The position numbers were made by a program, and so were the translations under genes. From a virus, in the IMG/VR virus record IMGVR_UViG_3300003882_000001, positions 1 to 35,860 of that record: a DNA stretch of 35,860 nt; one strand, written 5' to 3'. Under the pieces are notes generated by a model. That model searched no databases, was not told the origin of the DNA, and saw only the letters and a program-made list of their open reading frames with translations. Below, piece by piece: positions 12,347 through 20,907 of this stretch (position 1 is its first letter; each line of letters opens with the position of its first letter).

Positions 12347-12676
12347 ATGAGCGGCACAACAACCATCTTTATACAGACAATGCCAGACGGGACCGAGGTA
12401 GTAAAATATCGGGTCCCGTATGGGTCAAAGGATGCACTAGAGATGATGAATCAGTGCAAGTACCTTCCTAACTACAGCTACAAGCATGTGGAAGAATCAC
12501 ACTGGAAAGTAAAGATATGCGAAGGAGGGTATCTGTCAGTGAAAGATGAATGGTCAGGCATCGCTCCTGTAGATCTAGCTACAAGGTACAAGACGAAGTC
12601 TGCGGCACTCAAGGATATAAAGCTTTGCAGATTTTTCGAAAATGCTAGTGTGGAGTACTTTGAATCTGAGGTTTGA
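12347..12676 (+). CDS. Unknown protein, 109 residues
   Basis: An unrecognised 109-residue soluble protein, mixed alpha/beta (TTIFIQTMPDGTEVVKYRVP at the N-terminus, KTKSAALKDIKLCRFFENAS near the end). It starts on the base after the Acb2-like stop and ends two bases before the methyltransferase ATG, so all three are co-translated. No catalytic motif or membrane span is visible. Confidence 0.55.
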   Translation: MSGTTTIFIQTMPDGTEVVKYRVPYGSKDALEMMNQCKYLPNYSYKHVEESHWKVKICEGGYLSVKDEWSGIAPVDLATRYKTKSAALKDIKLCRFFENASVEYFESEV

Positions 12677-12678
12677 AA

Positions 12679-13362
12679 ATGATTGATCAAAAGGCATTGA
12701 ATATAGATTGTATGGAGTATATGGGGCAATTGGAAGATAATTCTTTTGATCTTGCGATCGTCGACCCTCCATACTTTTCAGGTCCTGATAGACTAGGCTA
12801 TTATGGGCAAAGGATCTCTGCTACAGGAGTCAAGCGAAAGCAGTATAAAAAAATTGGCGTATGGGATGTGCCTACTCATGATTATTATCAGATGTTGACA
12901 CGAGTATCAAGGCATCAGATAATATGGGGAATCAATTACTTTGACTTCCAATCGGGTCCTGGGAGGATTATTTGGGACAAGTGTAACGGACAATCTTCTT
13001 TTTCAGACTGTGAAATTGCATCAATAAGTCTAATTGATTCGGTCCGAATGTTTCAGTTCCTCTGGAACGGTATGATGCAGGGAGTTTCAATCAAAAATGG
13101 AGCAATACAGCAAGGCAATAAAAAGCTCAATGAAAGAAGAATACACCCTACGCAAAAGCCAGTGAAACTCTACGAGTGGATACTTGACAATTTTGCAGAA
13201 AAAGGCTGGAAGATCTTAGACACACATCTAGGATCGGGTAGTAGTAGGATAGCCTGTTTCAATAAGGGATTTGACTTTGTTGGGTGTGAGATGGATACTC
13301 AATACTATGAGGCTGAGGAAGAGAGATTTCTTGAGCATACACGGCAGTACAGACTTTTCTAA
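12679..13362 (+). CDS. DNA methyltransferase, N6-A or N4-C type
   Basis: This 227-residue enzyme transfers a methyl group from SAM to an exocyclic amino group in DNA. The catalytic DPPY motif (29-32, in LAIVDPPYFSG) precedes HPTQKP (156-161) and the SAM-binding DTHLGSGSS (181-189), the beta-class order. The target-recognition region is the short stretch between about 40 and 150. The motifs are intact and there is no partner restriction gene, so it is a solitary phage methylase, probably protecting phage DNA from host restriction or HNH cleavage. The start is the ATG at 12679; an upstream TTG would overlap the preceding gene. Confidence 0.85.
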   Translation: MIDQKALNIDCMEYMGQLEDNSFDLAIVDPPYFSGPDRLGYYGQRISATGVKRKQYKKIGVWDVPTHDYYQMLTRVSRHQIIWGINYFDFQSGPGRIIWDKCNGQSSFSDCEIASISLIDSVRMFQFLWNGMMQGVSIKNGAIQQGNKKLNERRIHPTQKPVKLYEWILDNFAEKGWKILDTHLGSGSSRIACFNKGFDFVGCEMDTQYYEAEEERFLEHTRQYRLF

Positions 13363-13372
13363 TCCAAGAATT

Positions 13373-13651
13373 ATGAAACTACGATTTCCTGACGACGATT
13401 TCTATGTCTATACCAATCCACTATTCTGGATTACAAGTATGCTAATTTCAGCTAAGGAGTTGGTGAGTTTTATGCTACTAGCTCGAAGAGTTATTAGGTA
13501 TCCGTATAAGTTCGCGAAAAAGAATCCACCACTTGAAAAGGTTGAATACTATAAACAATTATTAAGGAAAGATATAAAAAGAGGTGGCTTACTTAAGTAC
13601 GCTTTTATGATCGCTCTCAGGAGGATAGAGAGATTGTTCCCCAATACTTAG
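13373..13651 (+). CDS. Unknown small basic protein
   Basis: A 92-residue basic protein starting MKLRFPDDDFYVYTNPLFW, with a hydrophobic amphipathic segment (ITSMLISAKELVSFMLLARR) followed by many Lys/Arg residues. It may associate with the membrane. No family recognised. It is the last plus-strand gene before the convergent minus-strand block; the two stops are separated by only three bases (13651 and 13655). The ATG at 13373, after the methylase stop, is preferred to an upstream one inside the methylase gene. Confidence 0.5.
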   Translation: MKLRFPDDDFYVYTNPLFWITSMLISAKELVSFMLLARRVIRYPYKFAKKNPPLEKVEYYKQLLRKDIKRGGLLKYAFMIALRRIERLFPNT

Positions 13652-13654
13652 TTT

Positions 13655-13987
13655 TCAATATGATGTCTTAATTCCCTCTTCTTTGCGCCCAGAAACATTT
13701 ACAAGTATATCAAATTGGATTCTACTGTAGGTTTGATTTTGTGTTTGTAATTCACTACCTAGACTTACATCTACAATTGGAAGTACTTTAATTGCTACGC
13801 CAGCTTTGGCATCAGCTCCTTGCATGGTGGTAACAGAGAGGTCAAACTTTACTGTTGTGTAAATTTTGTGTTTATCCCCTTTGAGCCCCTCTTTCACTCC
13901 CGTTTTGTCGTGTATGTATTGTCGACTATCATCAGTAGCATCTACAATCTGCTTAATCGTCTCCTTTACAAATTCTTTTATATCCAT
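13655..13987 (-). CDS. Trypco2-like protein (trypsin-co-occurring domain)
   Basis: The protein has 110 residues. The N-terminal helix MDIKEFVKETIKQIVDATDD and the beta-rich remainder (VKFDLSVTT..., GVAIKVLPIVDVSLGSE, SRIQFDILVNV) follow the pattern of the Trypco domains found beside effector enzymes in bacterial conflict systems. The domain itself has no known enzymatic role. It lies alone behind a strong hairpin, at the very end of the minus-strand block, and looks like cargo (a moron) rather than a virion gene. The assignment is by pattern only. Confidence 0.5.
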   Translation of the reverse strand: MDIKEFVKETIKQIVDATDDSRQYIHDKTGVKEGLKGDKHKIYTTVKFDLSVTTMQGADAKAGVAIKVLPIVDVSLGSELQTQNQTYSRIQFDILVNVSGRKEEGIKTSY

Positions 13988-14000
13988 ATGAAAAAATTAG

Positions 14001-14027
14001 AAGCCCTGGTCGACTAGACCAGGGCTT
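14001..14027 (-). terminator. Perfect 11-bp terminator hairpin
   Basis: AAGCCCTGGTC (14001-14011) pairs perfectly with GACCAGGGCTT (14017-14027), loop GACTA. On the minus strand it is followed by CTAATTTTTTC, a good T tract, so it ends the unit containing 14037-20907. The T tract lies just 13 bases before the start codon of the next minus-strand gene. There is no T tract on the plus-strand side. Confidence 0.85.
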
Positions 14028-14036
14028 GATGTATCT

Positions 14037-14483
14037 TTATATACCAAGTAATTGCTTTTTCTTCGCTGCGAACTCTTCCTGTGTGATAACCCCTTCGTCT
14101 AGGAGCCGTTTGAAATTTCGGATCTCGTCTGCGCTACTTTGTTCGTTTACTACTTGAGATGTGCCTTTGGAGTTAATCTTTTGCTCTATAAAGTCTCTAA
14201 CTGCTTCAAACTCTGCCAGCTTCTTTTTAGGAAATGCTACAGTATTTTTGTCGTTAGGAGGCGATATAGCTGTCGCCTGTTTTAGCTCTGCACCTGGATA
14301 GTCAAACTGTATGTACCCAAGGGTCCAAGCGTTCGGTTTCTTAAAATGTATGCCTGTGAGCTTAGAGATATTGATCTTGTATTCACCCTTGAAAGTGGGG
14401 ATACGCATCTTTACAGAGATCGTATTTTCATACACTTGGATCGTGCCTGTGCGACCTTTCGCCTCAAGTATAGGTGTAGACAT
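14037..14483 (-). CDS. DUF4429-like / SHOCT domain protein
   Basis: The protein has 148 residues. The N-terminal about 95 residues (RTGTIQVYENTISVKMRIPT, then a TGIHFKKPNAWTLGYIQF strand) resemble the DUF4429/PH-like beta domain, and residues 117-147 (ADEIRNFKRLLDEGVITQEE, then FAAKKKQLLG) are a SHOCT domain, a short oligomerisation helix pair found at protein C-termini. This combination is common in Bacteria of many phyla, and its molecular role is not established. It is placed between the tail-completion gene and a terminator and looks like accessory cargo. Confidence 0.75.
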   Translation of the reverse strand: MSTPILEAKGRTGTIQVYENTISVKMRIPTFKGEYKINISKLTGIHFKKPNAWTLGYIQFDYPGAELKQATAISPPNDKNTVAFPKKKLAEFEAVRDFIEQKINSKGTSQVVNEQSSADEIRNFKRLLDEGVITQEEFAAKKKQLLGI

Positions 14484-14551
14484 ATGGGGGAGGTTGTTAT
14501 GATTGAATAATCGTTGATTTGGCTATATCTACGCCTTACGTGACTGGAATG

Positions 14552-15103
14552 TTACAGGTCTGGAAATCTTTTTGTGAGAGGTACAATAGGTGTCGGAAGC
14601 TGAAAGACTGGCTCAGCATCTAGCTCCTGAGTTACGGTTTGACTGATCGCAGCATCTTCGTAGTAGTCGAGTTGGAAGTTTTGGCGATAGATTATGAGGT
14701 TATTAGCTGTACGGACAGGCTCGAAGGATACACGTCGTAGCTTACCGCATACCTCTGTGTGCTCGTATCCATGTAGCAGCACATGAATACTCTCCAGCAT
14801 TTCGAGATACGCCAGTGTCGGATCATTCGCTGCATTGTTCATGTCTGTGCGATAGAAATGATTTTGCGCGAGATAGACACTGATGAGGAGTACTACGTGC
14901 TGCGAGTGTAGCCCTAGATCCTCTATCGTCTGCGTCTGAAACTGTATGAAGGCCGCAGGGTAGGCGATGGCCTCTGTGAGCTGAGGAAACTCCGTCTGCT
15001 CATACCACAGGTCTACGTGTCTTAGTACAGGCTGAGACGCGAGTTGCACACCATCTTTAAGCAGTGTCGCGAGGTGCTTGTATATCGTCTTGATTGACTT
15101 CAT
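14552..15103 (-). CDS. Tail-completion (terminator)-like protein
   Basis: A 183-residue protein (MKSIKTIYKHLATLLKDGVQ at the start; AAFIQFQTQTIEDLGLHSQH onward forms the core). Its length, alpha/beta look and position next to gpG agree with the tail-terminator/head-tail joining proteins that cap the tail tube in Mu-like phages (gp37/DUF1834 type). I infer the role from context; the family signature is weak. It shares one base with the gpG stop/start (ATG at 15103). Confidence 0.5.
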   Translation of the reverse strand: MKSIKTIYKHLATLLKDGVQLASQPVLRHVDLWYEQTEFPQLTEAIAYPAAFIQFQTQTIEDLGLHSQHVVLLISVYLAQNHFYRTDMNNAANDPTLAYLEMLESIHVLLHGYEHTEVCGKLRRVSFEPVRTANNLIIYRQNFQLDYYEDAAISQTVTQELDAEPVFQLPTPIVPLTKRFPDL

Positions 15104-15636
15104 TAGACTAGCTTTTGCATTTCTTCAAAAAACGCCTTCTCTACCTCATCCATGAGCGCGGCGCTATCGCCCATGAACTGTCTTTTGGGCATATCAATCT
15201 TGTGTGGTCGGGTAAATCGTACATACTTACCCTGCCTCGCTCTACGCGCAGCAGTCGTCTTGCGGATAAAAGTCGGTCCCTTCTTGGTGATGATGTAGGG
15301 AGATCCTCCAGGGTGACTGATCGTCCCTCCTTCATTATGTATGCGCGCATAGGGTGCGCGTGTGTCTCCCGCCTGTATGGTCACTGCCGCAGGTGTGCGA
15401 CTTTTACCTCTTATACTTCTTCGTAAGTATCCTCTTTTGATGAGGATCGCTCTGCCTGGATCAGATCCATCCTTGCGCGCTGGCCATGGCTCAAGGGACT
15501 TATCAAGGAAGCCTTGGCGGTCAAAACTCTTTTGAAAGAAGTCTACGCATAGATTCTCCACGACGGCAGGCCATGTACGCGCGCGCCATGCAGTATATTT
15601 TTTCTTGAACTGATTGAATGATGCTTTTCTACTCAT
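15103..15636 (-). CDS. Phage virion morphogenesis protein (gpG-like)
   Basis: A 177-residue basic protein. The central segment GDTRAPYARIHNEGGTISHP and the C-terminal signature PHKIDMPKRQFMGDSAALMD, then EVEKAFFEE, are typical of the Mu gpG / phage_tail_S family needed for head-tail assembly. The N-terminus is rich in Lys/Arg and Trp. Length is close to the family norm. Its end meets the tail-completion gene and its start overlaps the portal-MuF stop by eight bases. Confidence 0.85.
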   Translation of the reverse strand: MSRKASFNQFKKKYTAWRARTWPAVVENLCVDFFQKSFDRQGFLDKSLEPWPARKDGSDPGRAILIKRGYLRRSIRGKSRTPAAVTIQAGDTRAPYARIHNEGGTISHPGGSPYIITKKGPTFIRKTTAARRARQGKYVRFTRPHKIDMPKRQFMGDSAALMDEVEKAFFEEMQKLV

Positions 15637-18259
15637 TATAGATTAGTAGTCCTTGTCTCATGCTGTCGATGTTTTCGAGATCAGTGAGGATCTGCCAGCC
15701 ATATAATTGATGCCGCTCTATGCTCAGCTCCACGAATCCCACTACTACAGCGTCCTCAAATGCTTTGATGTACTTGTACGTGTGCTGTTCTTCATCGAAC
15801 AAGAAGTACACTTCGTCTGGATGATTGATCAGCTCTACAAGATCATCTAAAGCGATCGGGCGATCTCGCATCGCTTCCACAGCTTGCTGATCGATCCACA
15901 TAGGCGCATTCTCCCAGTCCTTGAGTTCTACTCTGTTGCCTGCATCTTTGATCTCATCGAACTGATCGAGCATCTCGTACGCAGCAGTCTGCGTGAGCGC
16001 AGGGTGTGTGTAGTTCGTCTCTGCCCAAGCTTTCAGCCCTTGATCCGCAAATGAATAAGTCGACATTGCTTCTAGTGTGAAAGGATTATCTACATCTTGT
16101 GGTAAGTCGCTGAGGTAGTACTGCGTGTCGGTAAATAGCTCCTTGGTGTCGGCACGGTTCACAAGGAAACCAGCCTTTTCGATTCTTTCTCGCTCTTTAG
16201 GTTCGATGCCCTGCATAGCTTGATCAAAAGTCGTGATCTCCTCTGCGTCAACACTTCTGCGTCTTCTGCGGATACATCGGCAGTTGAATCCTAATGGTGG
16301 ATTCAATTTTTCCGCTTCGGCATCTCCTGTACGAAATATTAGTCCATGCAAGGACCTATGATCCTCACGAGTCCGCTCGTCCAATGTCGCTCTATACTCC
16401 CAGTATGGGAACGTCTCCGCGTCACGCATATGCTCTAGCTGTCGAGCTGTGCCTTGTGCAATAGCCTGAGCCGTCTCGAACTCTGTGCGCAGATAGTTCT
16501 CATTGAGAATCGTTATAGTCGCTCCTGCTGCGTCTCTAAAATCTCGCCAGCTCTGCGCATCTGCGGCGAGTCTATTGAGCTCTAAGACTTGCCATGCGGT
16601 TTTTTCATAGCCAAATCTGTGGACATTCATTCGAAACATTGAACGAGTTAGATGATCAGGCTGATCATATTCGATGTTCATCTCCTCTACTGGCCAGCCA
16701 TCGTTTATGGACTTGAGTAGCTCAAGGTGCGTCTGCTTGAAATAGTCAAACGCAAATCCTCGCGCATTTTCATCATCGTAAAATGCTCTCAGGTATGCTT
16801 CATCCTCTGGCGTGATCTTACTCTGTACTGTTGCGACTTGCTCTAGATAGTGAGCTTTGTAGGAGTCGCAGTCGTGATGTACTGTCAGGATTTTTTTTTT
16901 AGGAACTGCCTTTGCTTTCATCATAGCTTCGGTGAGCACTTCCTCTACTTCCTGCTGCTCCTTATTTGCGATCATCTCCTCGGGCATATCGAACTGATCA
17001 GCGATATAGGCAGGATCTACCTTGTAGTGTGTTAGTAGAAGCGTGAAGATATTCACTTGCTCTTCGATCGTCAGCTCTCGCTTGTCGTCGATCTCGTAGA
17101 TATATCCTTCGAGCGGATAGCCCATCTTGATGAGTCTCGGGATCAGCTCCGTATTATTGATATACTCGATGAACTGTGCATCAGCTCTATGGATGATCTC
17201 ACCCTCTCCTTGGTGAATGATACCCTGTGCGAATGTCCCGCGTTGGCCATCATCAGTAGTCAAGGTCTGACCCAAGACGATTTTACTCATCGCCCGATCG
17301 CAGTACATCAGTAGCTCTTGAAATACCTTGTAAGGGTCAGAGTTGCCTTGCTGGAGCATGTTCACCTCTTCGTCTGCATTGAGGACCGCCCAGCCAGCAG
17401 CACCCATCTTCGCCATGATTTCACCTAGCAGTTTCTGACGTTTTTTGTTCGTACCCCTTTGATTCACCCATCTGAAAGGAATACCCATCTTTTCATTGAA
17501 ATCGGCCCAATGACCTTGAGTATACCTCTTTGCGAGTGCAACGGGTGCAATCTTCATCAGTAGCCCTAAGTCAAACCGTTCTCCAACGGGTAAATAATAT
17601 GTGTTGTAGGGTTCATCTTCGTAGCTAACACCTTCTTGCTGCCAGTCCTGATTTAGCCATTCGCCTCGCTCTGGCTTTACATGTTCTCTGCGTATCAGCG
17701 TCGCTACCTTGATTGGGCAGTAGGTACGTCGTCCTGCATTCGTCTCTACAGGTATCTCATCCTCACTCATCTCCCATAGCTCGATGAGCGAGTGTCCATA
17801 AAACTTAGATAATATCGCCTCCTGTATATACTTATCGTACCAGATCCCTGCGAGCATCCGAGCAGCTCCTCGGTCGATCTCTCCTTCAGCATCTATGAGG
17901 TTGAACTGTACAGACTGCGCACGCATGACGCGCTTGTCTATGATGCTGCTCAGGTGCAGATCGAGCATGACATTCCAGTATATCCTATATAGATCGCGAC
18001 GGTCATACTGCGTGTGTGGACTCATCGCGAGGTCTACGGCCTGTGTCCACTCTCGCAGCGAGACTTTGCGTATGGGAATGTAGCTCGGGACGATCCTGGC
18101 ACTCACGGGATCTTCTCCTCGTCTGCGCTCACGCTGTGCATTCTCGACTATGATCTGCTGATCTGATGCCGACCGCAAGAATCGCTTTGTAAGCGACGAT
18201 CTTACCCTATCGACGTACAAAGACAGCGAAAATGTATTTGATGCTCTTAGATTTGCCAT
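15629..18259 (-). CDS. Portal (DUF935)-MuF fusion with toxin-like C-terminus
   Basis: This 876-residue protein joins three parts. Residues about 40-450 match the DUF935 portal of Mu gp29 (YDRRDLYRIYWNVMLDLHLS, then QLIDRRVMRA-type helices, GQTLTTDDGQ near 340). Residues about 560-670 are the MuF minor-head domain (YWEYRATLDERTREDHRSLH at about 620 and LNPPLGFNCRC at about 655). Residues about 735-876 form an extra module (EVYFLFDEEQHTYKYIKAF, then VVVGFVELS and a WQILT strand) that recalls the barnase/EndoU/ColE5/RelE-like nucleases often attached to MuF proteins. Portal and MuF are separate genes in Mu; here they are one frame. The last assignment is the weakest. Confidence 0.85.
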   Translation of the reverse strand: MANLRASNTFSLSLYVDRVRSSLTKRFLRSASDQQIIVENAQRERRRGEDPVSARIVPSYIPIRKVSLREWTQAVDLAMSPHTQYDRRDLYRIYWNVMLDLHLSSIIDKRVMRAQSVQFNLIDAEGEIDRGAARMLAGIWYDKYIQEAILSKFYGHSLIELWEMSEDEIPVETNAGRRTYCPIKVATLIRREHVKPERGEWLNQDWQQEGVSYEDEPYNTYYLPVGERFDLGLLMKIAPVALAKRYTQGHWADFNEKMGIPFRWVNQRGTNKKRQKLLGEIMAKMGAAGWAVLNADEEVNMLQQGNSDPYKVFQELLMYCDRAMSKIVLGQTLTTDDGQRGTFAQGIIHQGEGEIIHRADAQFIEYINNTELIPRLIKMGYPLEGYIYEIDDKRELTIEEQVNIFTLLLTHYKVDPAYIADQFDMPEEMIANKEQQEVEEVLTEAMMKAKAVPKKKILTVHHDCDSYKAHYLEQVATVQSKITPEDEAYLRAFYDDENARGFAFDYFKQTHLELLKSINDGWPVEEMNIEYDQPDHLTRSMFRMNVHRFGYEKTAWQVLELNRLAADAQSWRDFRDAAGATITILNENYLRTEFETAQAIAQGTARQLEHMRDAETFPYWEYRATLDERTREDHRSLHGLIFRTGDAEAEKLNPPLGFNCRCIRRRRRSVDAEEITTFDQAMQGIEPKERERIEKAGFLVNRADTKELFTDTQYYLSDLPQDVDNPFTLEAMSTYSFADQGLKAWAETNYTHPALTQTAAYEMLDQFDEIKDAGNRVELKDWENAPMWIDQQAVEAMRDRPIALDDLVELINHPDEVYFLFDEEQHTYKYIKAFEDAVVVGFVELSIERHQLYGWQILTDLENIDSMRQGLLIYNE

Positions 18260-18290
18260 TCAACGGCTATTCAACGGTGATAGAATAAAG

Positions 18291-18920
18291 TCAGTAGTAG
18301 TAGTTTTGTTGATCTGCCGAATTTCCATAGGGGATGTCATCCACAGAGTCATCCACAGGTAGTAGTCGCGGCAGGTCAGGATTGATGAGATCATCGCGTA
18401 TATCACGCAGCCATTCTTTGACTTCATCATAGCATTGCTTTCTTACTTCAGGTATCTGCCTCGGCGCGACTCTGCGAAATAGATAGAAGATCGTCACGTC
18501 TACGGTGTACTGAACTACGAGCGGCTCGCGAGGATCTAGCTCTGTCCAGTCTTCGCCCTCTACAGGCTCGACATTCGTATTGTCTCGTCGGGCCTTCCAA
18601 AACTTTGAGTTGTGGTAAGCGAAGTTTGTGACAGCTCCCATCGGTTCTCGTGTGTACAGCGGAGTGAATGTGTAGTCCGTGCTTTCGACGGTCACTGTTT
18701 GCTCTGTAGGGATGACATATGCGCGAGTCGCGGACCAGTCGTATATATCAGGGAATACATCCTCTACGACATAGTTTTGATTGAGTCCTGACTTCATCAG
18801 TCCTATCGCTGCTCTTTCCGCATCACGTAGGAAGTTGATATTACCCTCTGTGAGCTGCGTGACATAGTCCGCAGGTAGGGAGGCATATATATTTTCGTCT
18901 GTTAAGAATCTGTACAACAT
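18291..18920 (-). CDS. DUF1320 head-tail protein (Mu gp36-like)
   Basis: The protein has 209 residues and begins with the family start MLYRFLTDENIYASLPADYV, then helices (NINFLRDAERAAIGLMKSGL) and a C-terminal helical region (VRKQCYDEVKEWLRDIRDDL). DUF1320 proteins sit between terminase/portal and gpG genes in Mu-like phages and act in head completion. The middle (PLYTREPMGAVTNFAYHNSK) contains an inserted beta region compared with short family members. The start shares one base with the terminase stop. Confidence 0.75.
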   Translation of the reverse strand: MLYRFLTDENIYASLPADYVTQLTEGNINFLRDAERAAIGLMKSGLNQNYVVEDVFPDIYDWSATRAYVIPTEQTVTVESTDYTFTPLYTREPMGAVTNFAYHNSKFWKARRDNTNVEPVEGEDWTELDPREPLVVQYTVDVTIFYLFRRVAPRQIPEVRKQCYDEVKEWLRDIRDDLINPDLPRLLPVDDSVDDIPYGNSADQQNYYY

Positions 18921-20446
18921 CAGTATATAGATTGAGATTCTAAATTTTCTCCAAGTTGAGGCTCGAAGTCATCAAAGATGTCATCTTCGTCCAGTAGTCT
19001 GCGGCAGCCATCCAGCGCATCAGGGAAGTCATCCTTCCCTCTATAGCCCTTCTCTATGCCTCTTAGTTGCTTCATGCCAGTACGATACATAAGGTTGTAC
19101 TCAAGCTGCTCGTCCGTGTACCACTCATATCGCTGATATGCAGGCAGCAAGCGCATAATCCTACTGAACTTGTTACCAGGATTATCCAGCACGATCATGG
19201 GTATAGGTGCGCATCGTCCTGCATACTCCTTCGTGACCTTATCAAATGCCAGTCGGGTAGGATCATCCCAAAACTGCCTTTCCATGTACCACTCGATCAC
19301 TGCCGAATCTCTCACTTTGATCTGCTGCTCATACATCCATGCGATCGCCTCTTCCATCTTACACTGTTTACAAAAGGCTTCGATGATGTGTCGTTGTGCG
19401 CCTTTCTTTCCTACGATCGGCATGGCGTTGAAGTCGGCAGTCGCACTATCGCTATATGCAGGGTCCCACCATGCGACGATTCTATCATATTCACCTAATT
19501 GTAGTCTAGGAATAAATTGCTCGTACTTTTTGAGAAAGTGCTTACCTGCTTTTGTTGGTGTGTTTTGAAACTCCGTACCGAAGTATGCAGGTCCCATCTC
19601 CACCTGTAAGTCGTGGTAATACTTCTTTGTGTACTTCTCTCTCCAGTTTGGCTCTCCGCTGGCATCGAGTGCATTTACTTTGAGATGATCATACGCAGGA
19701 TTGGCAGCAAACTGTCCCATAATGGTGTAGTCTTCTATGCGGTTGTTCACAACGATAAACCTTGCTACACCTATATCCATACTTGCACGAGCCGCACGCA
19801 TGATGCGCTTATAGCTCTTGTCTACCATGACAGGATTCTCGACCTCTACATCATCATCGATGTCATCTAGTACGAAGTAATCAGGTCGATTAGGACCGTT
19901 TCGTATCCCGCGTCGTAATCCCTTCTTTCCCATCGCCAAAAAGAAAGAACCGTTTGCGGTCTTGAATGCTCCCTCTTTCCAGTCTCCATGTACTGCCAGC
20001 TCACCGAAGTCGTGCTTGAGCTGTGCATTGGCTTCAAGCTCTGCTTGTAGATCTGCCAAGAGTCCGACTGCGTTGTCTTTCGTAGCACTGATCAGTGCCA
20101 TGAACTTCATCTGGTCATGAAACAACATCAACCAGACAGGCATGAAGATCGTGAAGTGTGTAGACTTCGCGAGTCCACGTGCCCACTCCATCACCCCTTT
20201 ATAGTTTAGATCGTCTAAGACTCTCCTAGATGCTTCGATATGAAACCAGGCACATGCATAGGTCGCATAGTGAGGAAAGTACGTCTTGACGAAATAGGCA
20301 TAGTCATACTTTGCACGCTTCTTCCTAGCGCGCTTATCTTCTTCACTTTCGAGATAATTAACAGCAGTATTTTCCTCGATGAGTTTGAGGGTCGCGAGGT
20401 ACTGCTCTGTGATGCGCTTGGTTTGCGCTTTTGTCAGTTTGCTCAT
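18920..20446 (-). CDS. terL: Large terminase subunit (Mu gp28-like)
   Basis: A 508-residue packaging motor and headful nuclease. The ATPase domain has a Walker A-like motif ARGLAKST (89-96), with the classical GxxxxGK shifted as in many terminases, and Walker B DYFVLDDIDDD (189-199). A coupling motif is probably near 235. The RNase H-like nuclease follows with D328 in AWWDPAYSDS and acidic residues in KDDFPDALDG (471-480). It overlaps the small subunit by four bases. The motor docks at the portal encoded just downstream. All signatures look intact. Confidence 0.92.
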   Translation of the reverse strand: MSKLTKAQTKRITEQYLATLKLIEENTAVNYLESEEDKRARKKRAKYDYAYFVKTYFPHYATYACAWFHIEASRRVLDDLNYKGVMEWARGLAKSTHFTIFMPVWLMLFHDQMKFMALISATKDNAVGLLADLQAELEANAQLKHDFGELAVHGDWKEGAFKTANGSFFLAMGKKGLRRGIRNGPNRPDYFVLDDIDDDVEVENPVMVDKSYKRIMRAARASMDIGVARFIVVNNRIEDYTIMGQFAANPAYDHLKVNALDASGEPNWREKYTKKYYHDLQVEMGPAYFGTEFQNTPTKAGKHFLKKYEQFIPRLQLGEYDRIVAWWDPAYSDSATADFNAMPIVGKKGAQRHIIEAFCKQCKMEEAIAWMYEQQIKVRDSAVIEWYMERQFWDDPTRLAFDKVTKEYAGRCAPIPMIVLDNPGNKFSRIMRLLPAYQRYEWYTDEQLEYNLMYRTGMKQLRGIEKGYRGKDDFPDALDGCRRLLDEDDIFDDFEPQLGENLESQSIY

Positions 20447-20907
20447 TCGATCCCTGCTTTACTCTGTATAAACTTGCGCTGCCACTTCGCCATAAACTTG
20501 TAGAAGGGTTCTGCTTCCTGCCCTCTATTGTCTGCGACGTATTGCATGAACTCTTTGAGCACACCGATCACTTCAGGCAGTGATGTCTTGTTATCGAATG
20601 CCTTCATCGCGTTCGCGAGCTTCGAGAGTTCATCGCCTGCATTCTCTATCTCTTCTCCTGCCTCAGCTTTTTCTAGTAGCCGCTGTGCAGTGATATGGTA
20701 GAGCTTTTGCGTCGCGTCACGCGCTTTCTGAGGAGTGATCATCTCAGAGGCACGTATCATGTCCCAGTTACCCTCTTGTGCCCATGCAGTTATAGTTTTT
20801 GCAGCAACTCCGACGTATTCCGCAATCTCTCCTTTCTTCATCCCTCCTTTGAGATAAAGAGCCTCTGCAAGTACCTTCTCTTTCTGTTTTGTTGTCGGCA
20901 TTGGCAC
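20443..20907 (-). CDS. Small terminase subunit-like protein
   Basis: The protein has 154 residues. The N-terminal helix-turn-helix (about 12-50: KVLAEALYLKGGMKKGEIAE, then YVGVAAKTITAWAQEGNWD) binds DNA, followed by a long helical oligomerisation region and a basic tail (KWQRKFIQSKAGIE). The architecture, size and position immediately before the large subunit match small terminases and the DUF1804 type of Mu-like phages. It is the first gene of the minus-strand late unit. Confidence 0.75.
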   Translation of the reverse strand: MPMPTTKQKEKVLAEALYLKGGMKKGEIAEYVGVAAKTITAWAQEGNWDMIRASEMITPQKARDATQKLYHITAQRLLEKAEAGEEIENAGDELSKLANAMKAFDNKTSLPEVIGVLKEFMQYVADNRGQEAEPFYKFMAKWQRKFIQSKAGIE

